64,000 bases of DNA. Source: JBAXPV01 sp037132075 (GTDB lineage Bacteria > Bacteroidota > Bacteroidia > Bacteroidales > CAIXZF01). Positions 42,704-50,862 of this stretch are shown here, in pieces. The stretch is taken from the NCBI GenBank assembly GCA_037132075.1, contig JBAXPV010000021.1:1-64000 (forward strand), given 5' to 3'. A program made the position numbers and the translations under genes. The notes beneath the pieces are model-generated. The model worked only from the letters and a program-made list of their open reading frames with translations, had not been told where the DNA came from and searched no databases. Within the stretch, counting starts at the first letter, position 1. Every line of letters begins with the position of its first letter.

Positions 42704-44497
42704 GTGTTGTATTCTAATCATCCACATACCTTCCATATTCCGGTCATGGGCCTGGGATTTACTATTGACACCCCTTACAGGGTATCGCAATATGGTATTT
42801 CTTCTGTGATTTCACTTGTAGATGATGGTCTGATGGAAAAGATGCGCAGGTATTTCTGCGAGCAACTCAACCTTGACTACGAACCCATTTCGCATAAAGA
42901 GCCTGATTTCAGGGCAGCCCGCATTACGGCTTATCTTGACCTCATGGATGAAATGGTTAAGGAAAAATTCAAAGAATTCAAGCAGAGCGTTTTACAGCGT
43001 CGTGATGAAATTGAGAAATACATTTCACTCTTGCCGGACCTCTCTGAGCTGAAATTAAAATTCGAAAATATCGTCAAAAGCAACATAAGCTCACAAGCTT
43101 TATATGAATGGGTTGAACGGAACCTCACAGCCGGCAGCATTGATGTGAACATCATGACAAAACTGGATCGTGAGATTCATGTCGGCACAGAGAAACTTCC
43201 TGTTGAATATAACGACGCTCATGCTGCTTTAAGAGGCTTTGCCCAAAGCACTTTATCTTCCTCGCTGGTATTATCCGCTGGAATGAATCCCCGCTTATAC
43301 AATTACCTCGAAACCTTCAAGGATTTTTACCCTGATTCTAATGGCCATCTTAGTAAGAAGATCATTTTAAAAGTCAGTGATTACAGGTCAGCGATTATCC
43401 AGGGTAAATACCTGGCAAAGAAAGGGTTGTGGGTCAGTGAATACCGTATTGAATCAGGCTTGAACTGTGGCGGACATGCTTTTGCCAGTGATGGTTTCCT
43501 GATGGGACCGATTTTAGAAGAGTTGTCCTTAAAGCGCGATTCTCTGCTAGCAGAAACATTTGCTATATTATCTGCTGCCCTGATTCAGAAAGGACTACCC
43601 TGCCCTACTGCACCGCTCCCGATGAAGTTCACAGCCCAGGGTGGTGTTGGCACTGCTAAAGAGCATAACTTTCTGATGGATTATTATAAACTTGACTCTG
43701 TTGGCTGGGGATCTCCATTTTTATTGGTCCCCGAAGTAGTTTCCCTAGATGAACCTACGATGCAGCTACTCTGCGAAGCCAAGGAAGAAGATCTTTATCT
43801 CAGTGGAATCTCACCACTGGGTGTTCCATTTAACAATGTTCGGAATAACAGCAAAGACGTTGAAAAACAAGCATTGATCGACTCTGGGAATCCTGGTAGT
43901 CATTGCCCGAAACGCTATGCCTGTATCCTTAATGAATTCGGTGTTGAAGGAATCTGTAGTGCTTCCCGCAAATACCAACGACTGAAGATCGAAGAACTAA
44001 ACACCAAGGACTTTAGTCCTGAAAAGCAAAAAAGAGAATACGAAAAGATCGTGGAAAAAACCTGCATATGTTTGGGCTTAGGTAGTTCCGCTCTTATCGA
44101 ACACGAAATTGACCACACAGTAGAAGGTAGTGGTGTTTCTGTTTGTCCCGGTCCTAATCTGGCTTATTTCGACAAAATTGTCACTCTCACAGAAATGGTA
44201 GATCACATTTATGGACGCACCAACATCATCAGCAGAAACGATCGTCCCCATATGTTTTTGAAAGAGCTTGAGCTTTATGTCAATTACTTGCACACATTGA
44301 TTGAAGACGCGGACAAACCACTGCAGGACAAACAATTAAAATACTTCAATAACTTCCGCCAGAATATCCTGGATGGTATTATTTATTACAGGAACCTGTT
44401 CAACAACAACGATTATTTCTCAGAGGCTCAACAAGCTGAATTACAAAAGCAATTGGGAGATTTGGATGGGAAATTGGTGGGTATTGTGATGGGGTGA
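42704..44497 (+). CDS. Uncharacterised FMN TIM-barrel-like protein (nitronate monooxygenase-like) with large insertion
   Basis: I do not recognise this 597-residue protein as a named family. Visible blocks resemble nitronate monooxygenase: an N-terminal barrel strand (HIPVMGLGFTIDTP), GLNCGGHAF at about residue 254 (compare the GGH of that family), KFTAQGGVGTAKEH followed by DSVGWGSPFLLVPE (an FMN-phosphate loop pattern), SPLGVPFNNVRN, and a Cys-containing block SHCPKRYACILNEF then GICSAS. About 180 mainly helical residues between the first strand and the GGH block are unlike simple members, and so is the C-terminal helical tail after residue 510. Starts: GTG 42704, chosen because it keeps the N-terminal strand, or ATG 42746. 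The substrate is unknown. Confidence 0.7.
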   Translation: MLYSNHPHTFHIPVMGLGFTIDTPYRVSQYGISSVISLVDDGLMEKMRRYFCEQLNLDYEPISHKEPDFRAARITAYLDLMDEMVKEKFKEFKQSVLQRRDEIEKYISLLPDLSELKLKFENIVKSNISSQALYEWVERNLTAGSIDVNIMTKLDREIHVGTEKLPVEYNDAHAALRGFAQSTLSSSLVLSAGMNPRLYNYLETFKDFYPDSNGHLSKKIILKVSDYRSAIIQGKYLAKKGLWVSEYRIESGLNCGGHAFASDGFLMGPILEELSLKRDSLLAETFAILSAALIQKGLPCPTAPLPMKFTAQGGVGTAKEHNFLMDYYKLDSVGWGSPFLLVPEVVSLDEPTMQLLCEAKEEDLYLSGISPLGVPFNNVRNNSKDVEKQALIDSGNPGSHCPKRYACILNEFGVEGICSASRKYQRLKIEELNTKDFSPEKQKREYEKIVEKTCICLGLGSSALIEHEIDHTVEGSGVSVCPGPNLAYFDKIVTLTEMVDHIYGRTNIISRNDRPHMFLKELELYVNYLHTLIEDADKPLQDKQLKYFNNFRQNILDGIIYYRNLFNNNDYFSEAQQAELQKQLGDLDGKLVGIVMG

Positions 44498-44594
44498 TGG
44501 GGCGGTAAATTAGGTTTTCTGTGTGATTTTAATGGTCAGGGAAATCTAAAAAAACATTTTCGTATTTCGAGTTCAGAATTCAGTTTTCAGAATT

Positions 44595-45851
44595 TCAGCA
44601 AATCTTTCCTTTTAAAATCGTAGTTTCCACTTTATTCGAGCCATAAGCGTATGGCATGAAATTATAGGAATGCATTGGAGTGGTGATAAAGACATTCGCC
44701 ATTTTCCCGATGGCAATACTCCCCAATTCTTTTTGAACACCCATTGCATAGGCAGAATTAAGTGTCACAGCCTGGATTGCCTCCTCAGGAAGCATCTTAT
44801 ATTTGATACAAGCCAGTGAAAGAATAAACTGCATATTCCCTGAAGGCGATGAACCTGGATTGAAGTCGCTGGCCATGGCAAGGCCTAAGCCAGCATCAAT
44901 CATTTTACGCGCAGGCGACCACGGCAAACCGAGGAAGAATGCAGCTCCCGGAAGTATGGTAGGCATCGTTTCTTTTCCTAACAGGGTCCGAATCTCTTCA
45001 TCACCGGTAAACTCGAGATGATCTACAGACAAAGCATTGTATTCAACACCAACCTGAATTCCTCCGCTATAATCCAACTCATTGGCATGTATTTTGGATC
45101 TCAGGCCCAGCTTAGCTGCAGCTTCCATGATACGACTGGTTTCTTCAACAGTAAAAAAGCCTTTATCACAAAACACATCCACATATTCAGCCAAACCTTC
45201 TGACGCCACTTTGGGCAACATCTCTTTAATAAGCATGGTCACATAGTCTGACTGTCTCCCTTTATATTCAGCAGGAACAGCATGAGCACCCAGAAATGTT
45301 GCTTTTACCGTAAGTGGTGTCATCTCTCTAAAGGTCCTGATCACCCGCAACATCTTCAGTTCGTCTTCGGTATTGAGACCGTAACCACTTTTAATTTCTA
45401 CGGCGCCTGTACCATACCGAATTACTTCCTCCGATCTTTCCAACAATTGCTGCAGAAGTTCTGACGCTGAGGTTTCGTGAAGTTTGACGGCAGAGTTGAG
45501 GATCCCGCCCCCACGCCTGGCGATCTCTTCATAGGAAAGGCCTTTGATTTTGTCGATGAACTCGTTTTCACGACTCCCTGCATAGACCATGTGAGTATGA
45601 GAATCACAAAAAGAAGGGAATACAAGCCTGCCCGTAGCATCAATTACTTGTACTTCATTTCCTTTATTCTCTTCAAAAAGACACTCATCCATCATTCCAA
45701 AATTCTCGATACGGCCATTGTTGATCATTAAAAAAGCATCGTCCAAGACCGGCAGATTTGCCATCTCTTTGCCTAAAACCCTTGTCCTTAAAGGAAGGTT
45801 AGGATGCTCAACACCAACAAGCTGGCGGATATTACGAATGAGGATTTTCAT
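44595..45851 (-). CDS. hutI: Imidazolonepropionase
   Basis: A 418-residue amidohydrolase-fold enzyme hydrolysing imidazolone-5-propionate to N-formimino-L-glutamate, the third step of histidine degradation. The metal ligands begin with SFCDSHTHMVYAGSREN (HxH), followed by EIKSGYGLN, KATFLGAHAVP, and ASDFNPGSSPSGNMQ near the end. Its product is the substrate of FtcD (26.7-28.4 kb). Its ATG overlaps the MFS transporter stop by 4 nt, so the two are cotranslated, hinting that the transporter may move histidine, urocanate or a related compound. Confidence 0.95.
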   Translation of the reverse strand: MKILIRNIRQLVGVEHPNLPLRTRVLGKEMANLPVLDDAFLMINNGRIENFGMMDECLFEENKGNEVQVIDATGRLVFPSFCDSHTHMVYAGSRENEFIDKIKGLSYEEIARRGGGILNSAVKLHETSASELLQQLLERSEEVIRYGTGAVEIKSGYGLNTEDELKMLRVIRTFREMTPLTVKATFLGAHAVPAEYKGRQSDYVTMLIKEMLPKVASEGLAEYVDVFCDKGFFTVEETSRIMEAAAKLGLRSKIHANELDYSGGIQVGVEYNALSVDHLEFTGDEEIRTLLGKETMPTILPGAAFFLGLPWSPARKMIDAGLGLAMASDFNPGSSPSGNMQFILSLACIKYKMLPEEAIQAVTLNSAYAMGVQKELGSIAIGKMANVFITTPMHSYNFMPYAYGSNKVETTILKGKIC

Positions 45852-47215
45852 AAAGGATCAAACTGTTTAACATATTTTCCTGGTTTCAGGAACCAGGCAG
45901 AGATTAAAAAAACGATAGTCGTCAATGAAAACACAAATAAGGCATGCTTATAACCAGGCAAACCCGGAGTGGCAGTTAACATCACCCCAATGGCAACGGC
46001 ACCAAGGATCTGGCCGATGCTTTGAAAAATGGTAATGATCCCTTGAGATGAAGCCCTTTCCCTTTCGGAAACTTCGTGAAGGATAATATATCGCAGGGAA
46101 GAGCCAACCAGGAAGGAAAGACCTAAGCCCAACAATGCCCCTGGAATATAAAAGGCATAAGGGTTATGATTCAGAAAACTCAGCATAAACAGACCGAGAA
46201 TCGACAGAAACAATCCGACAAGGATCACGAACCTTGGACCGGTTTTGTCGATCAGGCGGCCACCCAAAGGAGCTCCTATTGCAGTGGCCAATACAACAGG
46301 GACAAGCATGAAACTGGCGTCAGAGTTATTGACATTAAAAGCAGCAATGGCCATCTTTGGAAAAAAAATAAACGAGGCCTGAAACATCCCTGTTCCGAAA
46401 GAAACAAAACCGGCGATGGTTACTTGTTTGGATTTCAAATAATTAAGATTCAAAACAGGTTCCCGGGATCTTCGTTCAATAGGAATGAAGAGAATCAGGC
46501 TCAAAATCGAAACCGTTAGGATTGCCATGAAAGGCAATGCTGTGAGGCTGTTCATCAGGTCGCCAGGACGAATCAGGTTGATGGCATAAGTGAACCCTCC
46601 AAGGAAAACACCCAGTGATATGACGCCCTTATAATCGAAATTAGACAAAGAACCGTGGCGCACGGAAGGCATGACTTTGTGACTTTGCCAAATCAGAACG
46701 GCACAAATTGGAAGATTAATAACAAAGAGCGTATGCCAGGCAAAATATTTCAGCATGATCCCGGCCATGATAGGCCCCATGATGAAAGCCAGTCCGAATA
46801 CCATGCCAATGAGCCCTAATACTCTTCCACGACGCTCGATAGGGAATGCATCCCCGATAGTTGCCGTGGCAATCGGAAAGATTCCACTAACGCCGAGACC
46901 TTGAATTGACCGTCCCACTAGTAAAAGGACATAGGAATCAGTAAAGGAAACTACGGCAGAACCTATTCCGAAGATGGCTAGAGCAACAATATAAATGCTT
47001 CTGCGTCCAAGGAAGTCACTGAGTTTGGCCATCGGAGAGATCCCGATCAGGCTAAAAAGGATATAGATAGAGAACACCCAACTCAGGTTTTTATCTGTCA
47101 CATGCAATTCCTGCGATATCGCAGGAATTGCAGGGCCAATGAGTGAAATGTCCAAGGCCCCCATAAGGGTTCCTGTAAAAAGTAAGGCGAGTAACTTAGA
47201 GTTGTTAGCCGGCAA
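45848..47215 (-). CDS. MFS transporter (drug:H+ antiporter type)
   Basis: A 455-residue major facilitator protein. Family motifs: ALDISLIGPAIPAI (motif D1-like), KLSDFLGRRSIYIVAL (motif A) and GRSIQGLGVSGIFPIATA (motif B/C region). The only start that keeps the first membrane segment is a TTG at 47213-47215; the first in-frame ATG would delete half of that segment. It lies 19 nt downstream of the F420-type reductase gene and overlaps hutI. The DHA2-like motifs suggest efflux; operon context would allow an imidazole-pathway substrate. Confidence 0.87.
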   Translation of the reverse strand: MPANNSKLLALLFTGTLMGALDISLIGPAIPAISQELHVTDKNLSWVFSIYILFSLIGISPMAKLSDFLGRRSIYIVALAIFGIGSAVVSFTDSYVLLLVGRSIQGLGVSGIFPIATATIGDAFPIERRGRVLGLIGMVFGLAFIMGPIMAGIMLKYFAWHTLFVINLPICAVLIWQSHKVMPSVRHGSLSNFDYKGVISLGVFLGGFTYAINLIRPGDLMNSLTALPFMAILTVSILSLILFIPIERRSREPVLNLNYLKSKQVTIAGFVSFGTGMFQASFIFFPKMAIAAFNVNNSDASFMLVPVVLATAIGAPLGGRLIDKTGPRFVILVGLFLSILGLFMLSFLNHNPYAFYIPGALLGLGLSFLVGSSLRYIILHEVSERERASSQGIITIFQSIGQILGAVAIGVMLTATPGLPGYKHALFVFSLTTIVFLISAWFLKPGKYVKQFDPL

Positions 47216-47234
47216 AGGAATTGAATTGAAAGGA

Positions 47235-47888
47235 TTATTTTTGTTTTAAAAGCTTAAAAGCATGAGCCCATTCATTGTTTAAGAATCCCGGAATACACCA
47301 CAACATGGCGAGAGGTTCGATAGCACGAGCGGCTTCTGCCTTGCCCATATCAGCAACTTCCCAACCAAAGATATCGAGGATGGCACTCACCTCAACTTTA
47401 GATGCATCGTTATTTCCACAGATAAACATGGATGGTTTTCCTTCAGAAAAAGAAGGGTTTACCATCATGCTGCTTCCAACAGAAGAGAAAGCTTTGACAA
47501 AATTACCGTGAAATGCTATTTTCTGAAGACGCTCCATAAGTGATTCATCCAATCCGGTAAAATATTTTACAACGCCATGAACCGGAGGTTCTGCTGCAAT
47601 TGGATTCGTGGTGTCAATGATGGTTTTTCCATCGAAATTATTGAGACCTGAAGTCTTCAATACTTCTTCAGCAGCGAGGCCTGACACTGAAAGGACAAGG
47701 ATATCACCAAAACCAGCAGCATCAGAAAAACTACCAATTTTAGCTTTTGCGCCTGCGCCAGACTTCCATTCCTCTAACTTACTAAGGTCTCTGGTGCCAA
47801 GCATGACATCAAATCCATGTTTTAAAAACCCACTTCCGAGTGTTTGAGCCACTGCGCCAGAACCTAAAATTCCAATTTTTGATTTCAT
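47235..47888 (-). CDS. NADPH-binding protein related to F420-dependent NADP reductase
   Basis: A 217-residue Rossmann protein: KIGILGSGAVAQTLGSGFL (GxGxVA) at the N-terminus, LGTRDLSK after the second strand, then DTTNPI and VKAFSSVGSSMM. It belongs to the NADP-oxidoreductase/F420-dependent superfamily, but Bacteroidota lack F420, so another electron partner is likely. It is the first gene of the reductase-MFS-hutI operon. Confidence 0.8.
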   Translation of the reverse strand: MKSKIGILGSGAVAQTLGSGFLKHGFDVMLGTRDLSKLEEWKSGAGAKAKIGSFSDAAGFGDILVLSVSGLAAEEVLKTSGLNNFDGKTIIDTTNPIAAEPPVHGVVKYFTGLDESLMERLQKIAFHGNFVKAFSSVGSSMMVNPSFSEGKPSMFICGNNDASKVEVSAILDIFGWEVADMGKAEAARAIEPLAMLWCIPGFLNNEWAHAFKLLKQK

Positions 47889-48108
47889 AAATATTCAATT
47901 AATTAAGGTCAATATTGCTAAATAAATGTCAAATTTCGTTTACCAATTAAAATTATTGCCTGACAGACTGTGATAAAAAACAATATCTTTCTGCAAGTAA
48001 AATTAAGTTAAAATACGAATATTCTGTAATTAAACTTATCAAAGGTTTTAGTAGTCAAACAAATCGTTGATTCACATTGTTTATTGTTCGGAGAAAAAAA
48101 TTCAGGAT

Positions 48109-48570
48109 ATGCCCAAAGAAAATAGCCCGGGACGATACGAAAGGATCACCGTTCAATTGGCTGATTTATTTACAAAAACAAGAGATCCACTCGCCCGGAT
48201 GTCAACAACGTCGGCAGTGCTATATCACAAACTGGATCACGTTTTTTGGTGTGGTTTCTACCGGCTAGTCGATGAGGACCTCATTGTTGGGCCTTATCAA
48301 GGGCCTTTGGCTTGCCAGGTTTTGACAAGAAACAAAGGTGTCTGTTGGGCAAGCATTCGTGAACAAAAAGCTATGGTGGTTCCTGATGTTGAAAAGTTCC
48401 CAGGACATATTGCCTGTGATGCGCGATCCAGGTCTGAAATTGTTATTCCGGTGAAAGATGAAAACAATCAGATCATTGCCGTCTTAGACATTGACAGTAA
48501 GGAACTTAGCAATTTTAGTGACGAGGATGCTTTTTTTCTTGAAAAAATCGTTCAATTAATCTATAAATAA
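48109..48570 (+). CDS. msrC: Free methionine-(R)-sulfoxide reductase (GAF domain)
   Basis: A 153-residue GAF-fold enzyme reducing free L-methionine-(R)-sulfoxide. The start is the ATG at 48109, preceded by an AGGA stretch; a TTG at 48067 is less likely. Family cysteines are seen in GPLACQVLTRNKGVCWASIR and FPGHIACDARSRSEIVIPV, the last being the catalytic Cys. GVCW replaces the more common GVCG. It is cytoplasmic and takes electrons from thioredoxin; two thioredoxin genes lie about 5.5 kb downstream. Confidence 0.92.
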   Translation: MPKENSPGRYERITVQLADLFTKTRDPLARMSTTSAVLYHKLDHVFWCGFYRLVDEDLIVGPYQGPLACQVLTRNKGVCWASIREQKAMVVPDVEKFPGHIACDARSRSEIVIPVKDENNQIIAVLDIDSKELSNFSDEDAFFLEKIVQLIYK

Positions 48571-48593
48571 ATTTGGTATATAGAGCTATGAAA

Positions 48594-48625
48594 TTGAATT
48601 TGTGTACTTTTTACAGCTAAATTTG
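48594..48625 (+). promoter_or_regulatory. Candidate promoter of the C10 protease genes
   Basis: TTG (48594-48596), 21 nt, then TAAATTTG (48618-48625), a good Bacteroidota -33/-7 fit, 41 nt before the ATG at 48667. With only 30 nt between the two protease genes, both may be served. Confidence 0.5.
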
Positions 48626-48666
48626 CATAATTTTTATTGAAAATAACATTACAATTATAACAGATT

Positions 48667-50832
48667 ATGAATCGAAATATACTTCATCGGATTTTATCCC
48701 TGGTTTTATTAACAATACTTATAAGTCCGGCTTCGGCAAAGATTGTTGACCAGCTTACTGCTGAGAAGGCTGCTAAGAATTTCTTATACGAGCGCCTAAA
48801 TCAAACGAATACAGTATCTTATAAAGACATCGTTGTTTCCACAGTTTATACCGAAGTTAGTAACGACGTTCCTGTTTATTATGCGATCAATTTCAGGGAT
48901 GGCGGATTTGTTGTCATCACCGCTGAAGACAATGTGAAACCCGTGATAGGCTTTAGTCCGGATGGCTTTTTTAAAACCGAAAACCTGAATGACAATATTA
49001 AAGACTGGATGGCAGGCGTCACTGACCAGGTTAAAGCCTGTCGTGAACAAAACCTTAAGGCTAATGCTACAATCGAGGCTGAATGGGCTCGTTTAAATGA
49101 CAATAATTTTGCATCTCAGACAATAACAAAAGGTGTTAAAAATGTCGCCCCACTGATTATGTCAAAATGGGATCAGGCAAAGTTTTTTAACTCCATGTGT
49201 CCTGCTGACCCGGCCGGTGAACAGGGACGTGCTTTAACCGGATGCGTTGCTACAGCAATGGCCCAGGTTCTTTTTTATTACCGCTATCCCACCCAGGGTG
49301 TTGGCACCCATACCTACAGTACCAACAGTAATAACCCTCCTTACGGTCATTATGGCACCTTGTCTGTTAATTATACCAACAGTACGTACAATTACGATGG
49401 TATGGTGAATTCACCCACAGAATCTAATCTTGACATTGCTAAGCTGATGTACCACGCTGGTGTTTCGGTGAGTATGATGTATGGAGCAACAGCTTCCGGT
49501 GCACAAACCCAGGACGTGGTTGGAGCACTAACTAGTCACTGGAAATATAGTGGAACTACCACCTATGCGCTTCGTTCCAACTATCCCGATGCCACATGGA
49601 AAAGCCTGATTGAGACCGAGATGGATGCCAAGCGCCCGATCATGTACTCAGGCCGGAATCCAACTTATGGCCATTGTTTTGTACTTGATGGTTATCAAAC
49701 CGGTGGTACCACAACTTTATATCATTTCAACTGGGGTTGGAGCGGCAATAATGATGGCTATTATGATATCGATGCATTGAATCCTGGCAATGACCCCAAT
49801 GGACCTTTTGCTTTAAGTCAGGGAATGGTTAAAGGAATCTATCCCTCAAGCGGCTATCCTTACCAATGTACAGGTCAGCACCTTGTTACAGCATCACAGG
49901 GAACCATAGAAGATGGAAGCAGCCCAACTGCCAATTATCTTGACAATGCCAATTGTTCCTGGTTGATTGCCCCAACGGATTCTGTCAACAAAATCACCCT
50001 GAGCTTCAATCGTTTTTCTACACAAAGTGCCAATGACCTTGTTAAGGTATATGACGGTGCAGATACCACAGCACCGCTATTGTTGACACATTCAGGCGAT
50101 GGCTTGCCTGCAATAAATAGTTACACTTCTTCAAGTAATAAAATGCTGGTTACCTTTAAATCGGATGGATCAACCAATACAGAGGGTTTCCTAGCCACTT
50201 TTAAACCGACCTACCCTTCCTATTGTACAGCTTTATCCCTTACTGACCCAAGTGGAACTGTCTCTGATGGCAGTAGCTCAAGATCCTATAATAACAATAC
50301 ATCCTGCACCTGGCTGATCCAGCCTAACAATCCTGACAACAAAACTTTAATTCTTACATTCACCTCATTTGAGACCGAAGCGGGAAAAGACATAGTAAGA
50401 GTATATGATGCGGGATCAACAGCTTTACTTGGAGAATTTAGTGGCACTTCTTTACCACCAACCCTGGTATCGCTAAGTGGACAGATGTATATTGAATTCC
50501 AATCCAACTACATCAATACATATGGAGGTTGGTCAGCAGATTATTCACTTGGATTCATTGGAATTAATGAAAATAACGGATTTGACGGTTTAAAAATCTA
50601 TCCAAATCCAGCCAAAGACCAGCTCAACTTAAGCTTTGACCTGGCTTCCAGCTCAATACTTACTGTAGATCTTATTTCAATGTCAGGCCAAACTGTGATC
50701 ACGGAAACCTACAACAACTTCAGCGGAAGTTTTAACAAATCCTTTGACTTAAGTAATATGGCAAAGGGAGTCTACACCTTAAGACTTAGTAGTGACAAAG
50801 GTGTCTCCAACCATAAAGTTGTTGTTCAATAA
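48667..50832 (+). CDS. Secreted C10 family cysteine protease (streptopain-like) with CUB-like and T9SS domains, copy 1
   Basis: A 721-residue exported protease. After the signal peptide comes a SpeB-type prodomain (about 25-160, GGFVVITAEDNVKPVIGF), then the C10 catalytic domain with Cys193 (TGCVATAMAQVLFYYRYP), His336 (PTYGHCFVLDGYQ) and HFNWGWSG. Two CUB-like domains (about 402-517 and 522-635), each with GxxxDGSS and DLVKVYDG/DIVRVYDA blocks, follow. The type A sorting domain starts KIYPNPAKDQ and ends HKVVVQ. It should be secreted as a zymogen, anchored or released, and digest extracellular protein. It is a tandem paralogue of the next gene. Confidence 0.92.
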   Translation: MNRNILHRILSLVLLTILISPASAKIVDQLTAEKAAKNFLYERLNQTNTVSYKDIVVSTVYTEVSNDVPVYYAINFRDGGFVVITAEDNVKPVIGFSPDGFFKTENLNDNIKDWMAGVTDQVKACREQNLKANATIEAEWARLNDNNFASQTITKGVKNVAPLIMSKWDQAKFFNSMCPADPAGEQGRALTGCVATAMAQVLFYYRYPTQGVGTHTYSTNSNNPPYGHYGTLSVNYTNSTYNYDGMVNSPTESNLDIAKLMYHAGVSVSMMYGATASGAQTQDVVGALTSHWKYSGTTTYALRSNYPDATWKSLIETEMDAKRPIMYSGRNPTYGHCFVLDGYQTGGTTTLYHFNWGWSGNNDGYYDIDALNPGNDPNGPFALSQGMVKGIYPSSGYPYQCTGQHLVTASQGTIEDGSSPTANYLDNANCSWLIAPTDSVNKITLSFNRFSTQSANDLVKVYDGADTTAPLLLTHSGDGLPAINSYTSSSNKMLVTFKSDGSTNTEGFLATFKPTYPSYCTALSLTDPSGTVSDGSSSRSYNNNTSCTWLIQPNNPDNKTLILTFTSFETEAGKDIVRVYDAGSTALLGEFSGTSLPPTLVSLSGQMYIEFQSNYINTYGGWSADYSLGFIGINENNGFDGLKIYPNPAKDQLNLSFDLASSSILTVDLISMSGQTVITETYNNFSGSFNKSFDLSNMAKGVYTLRLSSDKGVSNHKVVVQ

Positions 50833-50862
50833 CATTTTTTTCTGAAAACTAAACCCTTCTCT

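Noticed and set aside
42704..44497. Histidine ammonia-lyase (hutH), because hutI follows
   Set aside because: The ASG-type MIO motif and helical-bundle pattern of ammonia-lyases are absent; the motifs fit an FMN-barrel protein better, and the two genes are convergent.
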